64,000 bases of DNA from Chitiniphilus purpureus (GTDB lineage Bacteria; Pseudomonadota; Gammaproteobacteria; Burkholderiales; Chitinibacteraceae): the NCBI RefSeq assembly GCF_025642115.1, contig NZ_CP106753.1, positions 3,535,501 through 3,599,500 on the forward strand, written 5' to 3'. This document shows, piece after piece, positions 6,922 to 16,821 of the stretch. The first letter of the stretch is position 1, and every line of letters starts with the position of its first letter. The position numbers were made by a program, and so were the translations under genes. Under the pieces are notes generated by a model. It was given only the letters and a program-made list of their open reading frames with translations. It searched no databases and was not told where the DNA came from.

Positions 6922-7842
6922 ATGCTGCATGCCGTGATGCGGCTGTCCCGGCAGGACTGGGCCCGCTGGCACGCTGTGGCCGGCGCGCTGGCGCTGCTGA
7001 CCGTGGCCTGGTTTTCCCACTCGCGCACCGTATGGCAGACCTGCCTGGGCCTGCTTGCGCTGCTCTGCCTGGCAAGCTGGCATACAACACGCCGTCGCTA
7101 TCTCGCCATCGCCAACACACCGGAAGCGAACATCGGCAGTGCCAGCCAGGGCTATGCGCGTCTGGGCGGCCGCGCCCAGCCTTTGGATGGCGTGCCGTTG
7201 GTCTCGCCACTCGGGAACGCCTGCGTGTGGTACCGCTGCGTGACCGAAGCGACACGTTCGTCAAACCGCTGGGAGACGGTGGAGGTCCTGGAAAGCGAGT
7301 ACAGCTTCTTGCTCGATGACGGCAGTGGCAGCTGCATCGTCGACCCGGATGGCGCCTTGCTGGACCCGGGTGAACCGCACGAGGTGCATTCGCCGGAGCT
7401 GCGTCGGCGCGAGTGGTGGATCTTTCCCGGGCAGCCGCTCGAAGCGCTGGGCGAGTTTGCCACCCAGCACACCGACCGCTCGGCCGGTGCACAGCGCGCC
7501 AGCATCGCCGGCCGTCTGGCGGACTGGAAGCATGATCGTCGCGCCCTGCTCAGCCGCTTCGACCGGGACGGCAATGGTGAGATCGATCTACAGGAATGGG
7601 AACACGCCCGGCTTGCCGCCCAGACGGAAATCCAACGCGAAACGATCAACAGCGCAGAGCGGCAGCGCGCCCACCTGCTGCGCCGCCCGCCGCACGGCGC
7701 GCCGTTTCTGATCACCACCAACGGCCTGGACCGGCTTGCGCAGCGCCATCGTCACTGGTCCTGGTTCCATCTGACCGCCGCGATCCTGGCGCTGCATGCG
7801 ATATGGCTGCTGCAGCGCCATCCGCAATGGCTCCCAATGTAG
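6922..7842 (+). CDS. GIDE-domain membrane protein with an embedded EF-hand
   Basis: A 306-residue protein. Two membrane segments lie near residues 20-52 and one near 282-296. Between them is a GIDE-type domain (SPLGNACVWYRCVTE...EVLESEYSFLLDDGSGSCIVDPDGA), related to the middle domain of eukaryotic MUL1/GIDE E3 ligases but without any RING. A complete EF-hand loop with Asp214, Asp216, Asn218, Asp222 and Glu225 (DRDGNGEIDLQE) follows at 214-225. The EF-hand suggests calcium control. It follows LemA closely and is most likely cotranscribed. Confidence 0.82.
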   Translation: MLHAVMRLSRQDWARWHAVAGALALLTVAWFSHSRTVWQTCLGLLALLCLASWHTTRRRYLAIANTPEANIGSASQGYARLGGRAQPLDGVPLVSPLGNACVWYRCVTEATRSSNRWETVEVLESEYSFLLDDGSGSCIVDPDGALLDPGEPHEVHSPELRRREWWIFPGQPLEALGEFATQHTDRSAGAQRASIAGRLADWKHDRRALLSRFDRDGNGEIDLQEWEHARLAAQTEIQRETINSAERQRAHLLRRPPHGAPFLITTNGLDRLAQRHRHWSWFHLTAAILALHAIWLLQRHPQWLPM

Positions 7843-7904
7843 TGCGTCAGGCATAACGGCCCCCGGCCACATCCCTGCCTGGCTGGCGGCCATCGGCATC
7901 GCCC

Positions 7905-8098
7905 GACACCGCAATCGGGGCGCGGTTTCTGGCCAAGGCAAGGGCGTGCGGCTTTCAGACGGTGGCCATGGACCCGGCATTGCATCGCCACTACACCACG
8001 CAGTGCCGCCAGTTCGACTTCTGCCTGGGGACGGCCACTGGAATCCGCTGGCGCACGCGCTGGCGAGCAAGGCGCTCAGCAGGCTGTTCCAACGCTGA
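7905..8098 (+). pseudogene. frameshifted remnant of an SGNH/GDSL-type hydrolase
   Basis: Two frames carry protein-like sequence that joins if one base is shifted near 8024-8031. The first part, ending near 8022, reads like ARFLAKARACGFQTVAMDP followed by HYTTQCRQFDFCL. The second, ending at a TGA at 8096-8098, reads GDGHWNPLAHALASKAL. The DGHWN..AH.LA..AL pattern is the C-terminal catalytic Asp/His block of SGNH hydrolases. No start codon or N-terminal GDS motif is present, so this is a decayed 3' end. The call rests on one motif and codon usage. Confidence 0.5.
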
Positions 8099-8188
8099 TT
8101 CACAGGGTGCGACGCAGCGCAGCGTGCCGGAGCATGGCGGATTGCCTGATAAAATGCCCGCTTTACGCCCAGCCGCCCTGCCCATCCC

Positions 8189-9802
8189 ATGCGCATCGCC
8201 CTTGCCCAGTTCAACGCCACGGTCGGCGATCTTGCCGGCAATCTCGACCAGATCCTCACCGCCGCCCATGAGGCGCGCGCACGCGGCGCCGACGTGCTGC
8301 TCACCCCGGAACTCGCGCTGACCGGCTACCCGCCGGAAGACCTGCTGCTGCGCCCGGCCTTCCTTGCGGATTGCGCCCGTGCGATCGGGCGGCTGATCGA
8401 CGAGGTGGACGGCATCACACTGGTGGTGGGGCACCCATGCGCCGCCGGCGACGTGCGTTTCAATGCCGCCACGGTGATCCGCGACGGGCATGTGCTGGGG
8501 CGGTACGAGAAGATGCTGCTGCCCAACGATGCGGTGTTCGACGAAGTGCGCTACTTCACCCCGGGCGCCACGCCGCTGGTGTTCGAGCAATCCGGCGTAC
8601 GGATCGGTGTCCTGATCTGCGAAGACCTGTGGGATGTGGAGCCGGCCGCCGCCGCGCACGACGAAGGCGCCGAACTCCTGCTGGTGCTCAACGCCTCGCC
8701 GTACCATCAGGGCAAGGAAGCCATCCGCCAGCGCGTCGCGGCCGAACGGATCGAGGAGACCGGTCTACCGGTGATCTATGTGAACCTGGTCGGCGGCCAG
8801 GATGAACTGGTGTTCGACGGCCATTCCTTCGCCATGGACCGTGCCGGCCAGCTGGTGGCGCGGCTGCCGGCGTTCGAACCGGCGCTGGCCCTGGTGACGT
8901 TCGACGATGGCGATCTAGGCGCCGGCGCAGTGGCGCCGACGCCGGACGACGAGGAAAGCGTCTACCGCGCGCTGCTGCTGGGCATTCGCGACTATATCGG
9001 CAAGAACGGCTTTCCCGGGGTGTTGCTGGGGCTGTCGGGCGGGATCGATTCGGCGTTGACATTGGCGCTGGCGTGCGATGCGCTGGGGCCGGAACGGGTG
9101 CATGCGGTGATGATGCCGTCGCGCTACACCGCCGACATCAGCGTCACCGATTCACGCGAGATGATCGCGCGCCTGGGTTGCCGGTACACCGAGATCGAGA
9201 TCTGGCCGATGTACGAGGCATTCATGGCCGGGCTTGCCCCCCAGTTTGCCGGCAGCGCCATCGACACCACCGAGGAAAACCTGCAAAGCCGCATCCGCGG
9301 CACGCTGCTGATGGCGCTCTCCAACAAGAGCGGCCAACTGGTGCTGACCACCGGCAACAAGAGCGAGATGACCACCGGCTACGCCACGCTGTATGGCGAC
9401 ATGGCCGGCGGCTACGCCGTGCTCAAGGACGTGGCCAAGACACTGGTGTTCCGGCTGGCGCGCTGGCGCAACCAGAGCACCGCCTTCGCACAGCGGGAGG
9501 TGATCCCCGAGCGCATCATCACCCGCCCGCCATCGGCCGAACTGCGGCCGGACCAGCTGGACCAGGACAGCCTGCCACCCTACGAGGTCCTGGACGCCAT
9601 CCTCGCGGCCTATGTCGAGGAAAACCTTTCCCGCGCCGAGATCGTGCAGCGCGGGCATGCCCAGCAGGATGTGGACCGCGTGGTATGGCTGCTCAAGACC
9701 AACGAATACAAGCGGCGCCAGGCACCGGTCGGCCCCCGAGTGACGGACCGTGCCTTCGGTCGCGACTGGCGCATGCCGATCACCAACCGCTGGGCCCGTT
9801 GA
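8189..9802 (+). CDS. nadE: glutamine-dependent NAD+ synthetase
   Basis: A 537-residue two-domain enzyme that converts nicotinic acid adenine dinucleotide to NAD+ with glutamine-derived ammonia. The N-terminal nitrilase-type glutaminase has the Glu41-Lys108-Cys144 triad (TPELAL, YEKMLLPN, LICEDLWD). The C-terminal synthetase has the ATP-binding SGGIDS loop at 283-288 and TTGNKSEMTTGY. The length matches short bacterial glutamine-dependent NadE. The gene stands alone; nadC, from the same pathway, is 18 kb away. Confidence 0.96.
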   Translation: MRIALAQFNATVGDLAGNLDQILTAAHEARARGADVLLTPELALTGYPPEDLLLRPAFLADCARAIGRLIDEVDGITLVVGHPCAAGDVRFNAATVIRDGHVLGRYEKMLLPNDAVFDEVRYFTPGATPLVFEQSGVRIGVLICEDLWDVEPAAAAHDEGAELLLVLNASPYHQGKEAIRQRVAAERIEETGLPVIYVNLVGGQDELVFDGHSFAMDRAGQLVARLPAFEPALALVTFDDGDLGAGAVAPTPDDEESVYRALLLGIRDYIGKNGFPGVLLGLSGGIDSALTLALACDALGPERVHAVMMPSRYTADISVTDSREMIARLGCRYTEIEIWPMYEAFMAGLAPQFAGSAIDTTEENLQSRIRGTLLMALSNKSGQLVLTTGNKSEMTTGYATLYGDMAGGYAVLKDVAKTLVFRLARWRNQSTAFAQREVIPERIITRPPSAELRPDQLDQDSLPPYEVLDAILAAYVEENLSRAEIVQRGHAQQDVDRVVWLLKTNEYKRRQAPVGPRVTDRAFGRDWRMPITNRWAR

Positions 9803-10082
9803 GCTGCATCCATCGCGTGCGGCACCCCACCGGTGCCGCAAGCCTGCGGGGCATCAAATACGCCACGACGCCGGCACGCTATCGTCGCCATTGCAGGCAC
9901 GCTGGCGTCATCGCGTCATGCAGGCAGCGCGGCCCCGCTGCGCTGGAAACGCGCTTAATTCCAATGCGGCATCCTTCGATGCAAAATGAAACTTTTCCGT
10001 TATAACGGCAAGCACCAATATCCGTGGCATTGTTCATCGACCATACTGCACGCGGTTGTCGGCATACCCGCAGGGCTGCTTC

Positions 10083-11093
10083 GTGATCACCTTCCAGAAC
10101 ATCCACAAATCCTTCCGCGTCGCCGGCCGGGACGTGCCCGCGCTCAATGGCATCGATTTCGGGATCGACGCCGGCGAAGTGTTTGGCATCATCGGCCACT
10201 CCGGCGCAGGTAAATCCACGCTGGTGCGTCTGATCAACCTGCTGGAACGCCCCAGCCAGGGCCAGGTGCTGATCGACGGGCGCGACATCACCACACTGCC
10301 CGAGGCCGGGCTGCGCGAGCTGCGGCGCGGCATCGGCATGATCTTCCAGCACTTCAACCTGCTGTCTTCCAAGACCGTGGCCGAGAACGTGGCGTTTCCG
10401 CTGAAGCTGGCAGGTACGCGCAGCCAGGCCGCCATCGCCGAGCGCGTGACCGCGCTGCTGGCGCGCGTCGGCCTTACCGAGCATGCCGACAAGTACCCGG
10501 CGCAGCTGTCCGGTGGCCAGAAGCAGCGCGTCGGCATCGCGCGCGCGCTGGCCACCGAACCCAGCATCCTGCTGTGCGACGAGGCCACCAGCGCGCTCGA
10601 TCCGCAGACCACGCGCTCGGTGCTGCGGCTCTTGGCCGAGATCAACCGCGAGCTGGGGCTGACCATCGTGATCATCACCCACGAGATGGACGTGGTGCGC
10701 ACGGTATGCGACCGGGTGGCAGTGCTCGATGCCGGCCGGGTGGTGGAACTGGGCCCGGTGGCCGAGGTGTTCCTGCACCCGCAGCACCCGACCACACGTC
10801 GCTTTGTGCTGGAGGCAGAACACGTGGACGAAGGCGAGCAGCTGGACGACTACGCTCACGTGCCGGGCCGGGTGGTGCGACTGACCTTCAAGGGCGAGGC
10901 CACCTATGCACCGGTGCTGGGCGATGTGGCACGCCAGACCGGCATCGACTTCAGCATCCTGGCCGGGCGCATCGACCGGATCAAGGACAGCCCCTATGGT
11001 CAGCTCACAGTGGCATTCACCGGCAACGGCGTGGATACCGCGCTGCAACAGCTGGCCGCGCGCCGGATCACGGTGGAGGTATTGCGCGCATGA
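10083..11093 (+). CDS. metN: methionine ABC transporter ATP-binding protein
   Basis: A 336-residue ATPase of the D/L-methionine importer. Walker A is GHSGAGKST (38-46), followed by a Q-loop (IFQHFNLL), the [15 protein letters not shown] signature, Walker [13 protein letters not shown] and the switch histidine in ITHEMDVV. Residues from about 260 form the NIL regulatory domain that binds methionine in MetN and causes trans-inhibition. I chose the GTG at 10083 because family members begin with MIxxxNIxK and CAGGG lies just upstream; a TTG at 10056 would add nine residues. The stop overlaps metI (ATGA). Confidence 0.95.
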   Translation: MITFQNIHKSFRVAGRDVPALNGIDFGIDAGEVFGIIGHSGAGKSTLVRLINLLERPSQGQVLIDGRDITTLPEAGLRELRRGIGMIFQHFNLLSSKTVAENVAFPLKLAGTRSQAAIAERVTALLARVGLTEHADKYPAQLSGGQKQRVGIARALATEPSILLCDEATSALDPQTTRSVLRLLAEINRELGLTIVIITHEMDVVRTVCDRVAVLDAGRVVELGPVAEVFLHPQHPTTRRFVLEAEHVDEGEQLDDYAHVPGRVVRLTFKGEATYAPVLGDVARQTGIDFSILAGRIDRIKDSPYGQLTVAFTGNGVDTALQQLAARRITVEVLRA

Positions 11094-11755
11094 ACGGGCT
11101 GTTCGCCAACATTGACTGGGCGGAGATCGGCATTGCCACGCTGGATACGCTGACCATGCTGGGCGGCTCGCTGCTGTTCACCGTATTGTTGGGCCTGCCG
11201 CTGGGCGTGCTGCTGTTCCTCACCGCACGCCGCCAGTTGCTGGCGCAGCCGGCGCTGTTCGCCGTGCTGTCCTTCGTGGCCAACGTGGTGCGCTCGATCC
11301 CCTTCGTGATCCTGATCATCCTGATGATCCCGCTCACGGTGCTGATCACCGGTACCTCGCTGGGCGTGGCCGGCGCCATCCCCACGCTGGTGGTCGGTGC
11401 CACGCCATTCTTCGCCCGGCTGGTGGAAACCGCGCTGCGCGAAGTGGACCGCGGCATCGTCGAAGCCACCCAGGCCATGGGTGCCAGCACCCGGCAGATC
11501 GTGCTGCATGCGCTACTGCCCGAGGCACTGCCGGGCATCATCGCCGCCATCACCGTCACCGCCATCACGCTGGTGTCGTATACCGCCATGAGTGGCGTGA
11601 TCGGCGGCGGCGGCCTGGGCGACCTGGCGATCCGCTACGGCTACCAGCGCTACCAGACCGACGTGATGATCGTGACCGTGCTGCTGCTGGTGGTGCTGGT
11701 GCAGGGCCTGCAGATGCTCGGCGACCGGCTGGTCGTGCATTTCTCCCGCAGATGA
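11090..11755 (+). CDS. metI: methionine ABC transporter permease
   Basis: A 221-residue inner-membrane permease with five to six hydrophobic helices. It has the EAA-type coupling motif [26 protein letters not shown] that docks on MetN, and the conserved [20 protein letters not shown] segment of MetI. The ATG overlaps the metN stop by four bases. It forms the membrane channel of the MetNIQ methionine importer. Confidence 0.96.
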   Translation: MNGLFANIDWAEIGIATLDTLTMLGGSLLFTVLLGLPLGVLLFLTARRQLLAQPALFAVLSFVANVVRSIPFVILIILMIPLTVLITGTSLGVAGAIPTLVVGATPFFARLVETALREVDRGIVEATQAMGASTRQIVLHALLPEALPGIIAAITVTAITLVSYTAMSGVIGGGGLGDLAIRYGYQRYQTDVMIVTVLLLVVLVQGLQMLGDRLVVHFSRR

Positions 11756-11872
11756 AGCCCGCGATGACCGATCTGCGCCGATGTCGGATCGCCACCGCAC
11801 CGCCGGTGGCCTGAAGCAACCATTCGCCCCGCCGGGCCCCGCCCGGCCGCCCCCTCCCCTGATGAAAGGAAG

Positions 11873-12652
<780 letters not shown>

Positions 12653-12668
12653 TCCCGCCTACGTATGG

Positions 12669-12699
12669 AAAAAGCCCGGCTGGCATGCCGGGCTTTTTT
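12669..12699 (+). terminator. rho-independent terminator of metNIQ
   Basis: Stem AAGCCCGGC with GCCGGGCTT around the loop TGGCAT is preceded by A-residues and followed by T6. It begins 17 bases after metQ. Confidence 0.9.
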
Positions 12700-12796
12700 G
12701 CCCCATTTCATTACGGCGCTGGTGCCTGGACTGACCTGGCTTCAGCAGACAACCCTCGGTCTCACGCCGCAGCCCGCTCACAGCGCGCACCCCACC

Positions 12797-13621
12797 TCAG
12801 CGCAGCAGTTCGTCGTAGCCTGCAGCCAGTTGCGCCAGCGTCTCGCGCGCATCGAGGAGCGCCTGGGCCGAGGTGCCCACTGCGGCAGCCGTGGCATCGG
12901 GAAAGCCGGCGATGAACTGCTCCGGCGTGGCCTCGCGCTCCTGCTGATCCACCACGTAGATCGCCAGCGACAGCACCTGGGTCAGCGCGCTGGGCGGTTG
13001 CTGTTGCTGCGGGTCATGCTGGTGCCGGATCGCCTCGACGATCTCGTTCGGAAAGCTCCAGCGTCGCGCCAGCTCGGCACCCACCTGCACGTAGTCAAAG
13101 CCGATCTGCGTTTCCTCCAGCCGCACCCGGTTGCCGCCGGTGGCCACCTGCTGGTCGATCCTGCCGGCCAGCTCCGGGTCCACCACATGGATCAACAGCT
13201 CGCCGATGTTGTGCAGCATGCCGGTGGTGAAGGCGATCTCCGGGGGGACCTTGGCCGGCTTGGCCAGCCACTTGGCGGTCGCGGCCACCGCGAGGCTGTG
13301 CTTCCAGAACTGCTGGCGATCGAAGCCCTTGGGCGAGACGAAGGCGCCGGTCACGCCGCTGGCCACCACCAGCGTGCGCAGCACGTTGAAGCCAAGCACG
13401 ACGATGGCGTCGTCCACCGAGGCCACCTTGCGCGAAGCGCCGTAATGCGAGGAGTTGGCCAGCCGCAGCACCTTGGCGGTGATGACCTGGTCCAGTGCGA
13501 TCTTGGAAGCAATGGCGTCGATATCCACCTCATCGCGATCGAAGGTATCGATCAATTCCTGGACGACCTTGGGAATGGTGGGCAATTGGTGAACCTTGTC
13601 GAACAGTTCTTCCATTTTCAT
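12797..13621 (-). CDS. HDOD-domain signalling protein
   Basis: A 274-residue protein that is nearly all HDOD domain: LPTIPKVVQELIDTF at the start, KIALDQVITAKVLRLANSSHYG, VLGFNVLRTLVVA and the GMLHNIGELLIHVVDP helix. In the last, the HD doublet of true phosphohydrolases is His-Asn, as is common in HDOD, so enzyme activity is unlikely. HDOD proteins act as scaffolds in c-di-GMP, motility and stress signalling. Target unknown. Confidence 0.9.
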   Translation of the reverse strand: MKMEELFDKVHQLPTIPKVVQELIDTFDRDEVDIDAIASKIALDQVITAKVLRLANSSHYGASRKVASVDDAIVVLGFNVLRTLVVASGVTGAFVSPKGFDRQQFWKHSLAVAATAKWLAKPAKVPPEIAFTTGMLHNIGELLIHVVDPELAGRIDQQVATGGNRVRLEETQIGFDYVQVGAELARRWSFPNEIVEAIRHQHDPQQQQPPSALTQVLSLAIYVVDQQEREATPEQFIAGFPDATAAAVGTSAQALLDARETLAQLAAGYDELLR

Positions 13622-13756
13622 GGCATGCTTCCTTCAGGTGAAAGGGCTGCGGCCCGATGTCTGCGACGGGCCTTGTCCAACCAGCATAGCCAGCCCTTTC
13701 CGCGGTTCGCCACCTGCCGATTCAGGTGGTGCAGTAGGTCTTTACCTTATCGCGCC

Positions 13757-14383
13757 ATGTATCCTGCCCTGACCGCGCTGTGCGTCGTGCTCGCCGCGCT
13801 GCTGGTTTCCGCCCTCTCCCCCTACGATCGACTCACCTGGTGGCTGGAGGTGGCGCCGGTGCTGATCGCCATTCCTGTCCTCATCGCCACCCGGCGGCGG
13901 CTGCCGCTGACCGGGCTGCTGTATGCGCTGATCGCCGCCCACGCGCTGGTGCTGATCTATGGCGGCACCTACACCTACGCCCGGGCGCCGCTCGGCTTCT
14001 GGATGGCCGACTGGTTCGGGCTGGATCGCAATCCCTACGACAAGATCGGCCATTTCGTGCAGGGCTTGGTCCCGGCGCTGATCGCGCGCGAGATCCTGCT
14101 GCGGCTGGGCTATCTGCAAAGCCGTGCGATGGCGGGGTTCCTGTCCGGCTGCGTGGCACTGGCAATCTCGGCCGCCTATGAGCTGATCGAGTGGTGGGCA
14201 GCGCTGCTGCTGGGCCAGGGCGCCGACGAATTTCTCGGCACCCAGGGCTACGAGTGGGATACCCAGGCCGACATGGGCTTTGCGCTGCTGGGGGCGGTAT
14301 GTGCACTGGTGTTGCTGTCACGCTGGCACGACCGGCAGCTTGCACGGCTGGCCGTGGCGGATGGACGACCCACTGGCGTGTAG
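13757..14383 (+). CDS. DUF2238 (YjdF-type) membrane protein
   Basis: A 208-residue inner-membrane protein with about five to six hydrophobic helices. The conserved family block DRNPYDKIGHFVQGLVPALIARE follows a GTYTYARAPLGFWMADWFG loop, and a second block reads AYELIEWWAALLLGQGADEFLGTQGYEWDTQ.DM. Charged residues in membrane segments (His, Glu, Asp) suggest a catalytic or metal site, but the family has no settled function. The ATG at 13757 is the first residue of a hydrophobic helix; frames upstream read through the opposite-strand HDOD gene. Confidence 0.85.
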   Translation: MYPALTALCVVLAALLVSALSPYDRLTWWLEVAPVLIAIPVLIATRRRLPLTGLLYALIAAHALVLIYGGTYTYARAPLGFWMADWFGLDRNPYDKIGHFVQGLVPALIAREILLRLGYLQSRAMAGFLSGCVALAISAAYELIEWWAALLLGQGADEFLGTQGYEWDTQADMGFALLGAVCALVLLSRWHDRQLARLAVADGRPTGV

Positions 14384-14630
14384 ACCCCTGCCGGCCCCCC
14401 GCGGCCATCCCATGCAAGGCCACAAGCACCGGGCAGGCAACGCTGCGCGACATGCAACCAGACCCAGGCTGCCGATCGCCGACCCGGCTTCACCGGCGGG
14501 CAACGCGCCATCGGCAGATGGCAAGCCGCTTCGATGCATTCCTGCCATTGGCACCGGCCTGCATCCGACTACCGTGAACACACGGGAAGCAGGTTCGCTC
14601 GCATCCAAGGCAGCGCAGGAGTCCGTCGCA

Positions 14631-15494
14631 ATGACAGCACCGGAACCGGTGAAATGGGAGATCGCAGGGACCGACGTGGCGGTGCGTCTGGCCGGCGACC
14701 GCCAGCAACCGGCGCTGCTGTTGATCCATGGTTTTCCCAGCGCATCCACATCGTTTCGGAACGTGATCGGCCCCCTGTCGCAGGATTGCTTCGTGATCGC
14801 GCCGGATCTGCCCGGCTTTGGCGGCTCTGCGCCGATCGGGCAGCCTTCGTTCGCAGGCTTCGCGGACCTGGTCGACCGCTTGCTGGCCGGGCTTGGCGTT
14901 GCATCCTTCCACCTGTATCTGCACGACTTTGGCGCAGTGGTCGGGCTCCACCTGGCCACGCGCGCACCGCACCGCATCCGCAGTCTGATCATCCAGAACG
15001 CCAATGCCCACGAGAGCGGCATGGGGCCAGGGTGGGCCGCAACCCGGGCCTATTGGGACAACCCGACACCGGAGCAGGAAGCCGAGGCGACCAGGCACCT
15101 GACCTTCGACGGCACGCGTGACCAATACGTGGGCGGTGTGCCTGCGGACATCGCCGCGCGCATCGATCCCAGGTTGTGGGAGGCGGACTGGCGGATCATG
15201 TCGCTGCCCGGCCGGATCGCGATGCAACGCAGGCTGGTACTCGACTATCGCAGCCATTTCGCGCGGTTCAGGGAGATCGCCGACTATCTGACGCGCCAGC
15301 AGCCCCCGGCGCTGCTGTTATGGGGCCGGCACGACATCTTCTTCGAGCTGGATGAGACCCTCTCGTGGATGAGGGCATTGCCGCGCATGGCGGCGCACAT
15401 TCTGGACGGTCCGCATTTTCTGCTGGAAACCCACCCGACCGAATGCACGGCGCTGATGCGCGCCTTCATCAGGCAGACCGAGGGGCAGCGTTGA
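14631..15494 (+). CDS. alpha/beta hydrolase, haloalkane dehalogenase/epoxide hydrolase-like
   Basis: A 287-residue soluble hydrolase. The oxyanion region is HGFPSAS (33-39). The nucleophile elbow is LHDFGAVVG with Asp99, not Ser, which places it with dehalogenases and epoxide hydrolases. The acid Asp235 is in LLWGRHDIFF and the base His262 in DGPHFLLETHP. The ATG is preceded by GCAGGAG. The true substrate cannot be told from sequence; other Asp-nucleophile hydrolases act on esters, fluoroacetate or epoxides. Confidence 0.85.
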   Translation: MTAPEPVKWEIAGTDVAVRLAGDRQQPALLLIHGFPSASTSFRNVIGPLSQDCFVIAPDLPGFGGSAPIGQPSFAGFADLVDRLLAGLGVASFHLYLHDFGAVVGLHLATRAPHRIRSLIIQNANAHESGMGPGWAATRAYWDNPTPEQEAEATRHLTFDGTRDQYVGGVPADIAARIDPRLWEADWRIMSLPGRIAMQRRLVLDYRSHFARFREIADYLTRQQPPALLLWGRHDIFFELDETLSWMRALPRMAAHILDGPHFLLETHPTECTALMRAFIRQTEGQR

Positions 15495-15578
15495 GCAGCA
15501 ACGCACAGTGCGTTCGCCACTGCACCGACAACCCCGCCTGCCATGGCGCCGCCGCCGGTGCGGGCACGGCAGTTTCGG

Positions 15579-15956
15579 CTAGGGCCGGTCCAGCGCGTGT
15601 TCGACCAGTGTTTCGAGCGACAGATGCTCCAGGATCGATTCGTGCGTGGCGGCCAGCAGAATGGGCGGTGCCTTGCCTTCGAGCAGCGCCTCGATCCAGC
15701 GCCCGGCGCAGACGCACCAGTGATCGCCCGGCTTGAGTCCCGGGAAGCCCCACTCCAGCCGCGGCGTCGACAGATCGTTGCCGCGCTCGCACGAAAAGGC
15801 GAGGAACTCCCTGGTCATCCGCGCGCACACCGTATGCGCGCCCGCATCCTCGGCACATTCGGCGCAAAAGCCGTTGCGCAGAAACCCGGTCGTCGGGTCC
15901 AGGCTGCATGGGAAGAGCGGCAGGCCCAGTACGCTCAGTTGGGTTGGTTCGTTCAT
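15579..15956 (-). CDS. DUF2237 family protein
   Basis: A 125-residue cytoplasmic protein with the full DUF2237 pattern: NVLG-like SVLGLPLFPCS, DPTTGFLRNGFC, EDAGAHTVCARMT.EFLAFSCERGNDLSTP, GFPGLKPGDHWCVCAGRW and PPILLAATHE. Conserved cysteines may bind a metal. No function is established for the family. The ATG at 15956 is where the homology starts. Confidence 0.88.
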   Translation of the reverse strand: MNEPTQLSVLGLPLFPCSLDPTTGFLRNGFCAECAEDAGAHTVCARMTREFLAFSCERGNDLSTPRLEWGFPGLKPGDHWCVCAGRWIEALLEGKAPPILLAATHESILEHLSLETLVEHALDRP

Positions 15957-16029
15957 CGCGCGCCCTCCACGCTGGCAGCCCGCGGCCGGGCCGATGCGGT
16001 TGTGATGGCCTGGCACCGCGACGGTTCCG

Positions 16030-16821
16030 TCAAACCGCGCCGCTGAGCAGACGCATGCCGTCGTAGCCCACTTCCACGCCATGCGGCAGCCGTGCGCCAA
16101 GCGCGTGATACTCCAGCTCATGCGTCATATGGATTAGCACCGTGCGGCGCGCGCCGATACGCGCTGCCGCCGCGAGCGCGTCGTCGACGCTGAAATGGGT
16201 GGGGTACGGGCGATCGCGCAAGCAATCGAGCACCAGGATCTCCAGCCCCTCCAGCAATCCGAAGCTGGGCTCGGGAATGGCCGACACATCGGTCAGAAAG
16301 GCGATGGCGCCGACCCGGAAGCCCAGGATCGGCCATTTGCCGTGCAGCAGCGGAATCGGCTGCACCCGCACGCCGGCGGCGGCAAAGGGCTCGTCCCTCA
16401 CTTCGTGCAATTGGAGCACCGGCCTGTCCCAGGAGGCACTGGGCGCGGACAGCGCGTAGGAAAAGCGGCTGCGGATATGTTCCAGCGTCAGCGCATTGCC
16501 GTACACCGGCAGTGCGGCCCGCTGCAGCCAGCACCAGGCGCGCAGATCGTCGATGCCGTGCAGATGATCGGCGTGTGGATGGGTATAGAGCACCGCGTCC
16601 ACCCGCAGCAATTGCTCGCGCAGCGCCTGCTGGCGCAGATCCGGCCCGGTGTCGATCAGCAGGTTGCTGCCGCCGGCATGCACCAGCGCCGAGGTGCGGG
16701 TGCGCGTGTTGCGCGGATCGCGCGAGGTGCAGGTCGCGCAGGCGCAGCCCAGCGCCGGTGTACCGCCGCTGGAACCGACCCCCAGCAGCGTGACTTCGAC
16801 CAGCCCTGGCAGCACCGTCAT
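16030..16821 (-). CDS. MBL-fold metal-dependent hydrolase (PhnP/lactamase_B_2 type)
   Basis: A 263-residue metallo-beta-lactamase-fold hydrolase. The N-terminus has GVGSSGGTPALGCACATC, a cysteine cluster like the structural zinc site of PhnP. The metal site follows as THPHADHLHGIDD, LTDVSAIPE and IHMTHE. PhnP relatives are phosphodiesterases, often acting on cyclic phosphates, but no phn genes are near. Its ATG overlaps the tatD stop (ATGA), so it is cotranscribed behind tatD in the pilZ-holB-tmk group. Confidence 0.88.
   Translation of the reverse strand: MTVLPGLVEVTLLGVGSSGGTPALGCACATCTSRDPRNTRTRTSALVHAGGSNLLIDTGPDLRQQALREQLLRVDAVLYTHPHADHLHGIDDLRAWCWLQRAALPVYGNALTLEHIRSRFSYALSAPSASWDRPVLQLHEVRDEPFAAAGVRVQPIPLLHGKWPILGFRVGAIAFLTDVSAIPEPSFGLLEGLEILVLDCLRDRPYPTHFSVDDALAAAARIGARRTVLIHMTHELEYHALGARLPHGVEVGYDGMRLLSGAV

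Noticed and set aside
9816..9836. GC-rich hairpin after nadE
   Set aside because: The stem (GCGGCACC/GGTGCCGC) has no T-tract on either side, so it is not a convincing rho-independent terminator.
9803..10082. SAM or Met-box riboswitch ahead of metN
   Set aside because: I could not find the conserved core of any SAM riboswitch, nor a clear MetJ-type repeat.
12665..13756. N-terminal extension of the DUF2238 gene from 12665
   Set aside because: The extension is antisense to the HDOD gene; homology begins at the ATG at 13757.
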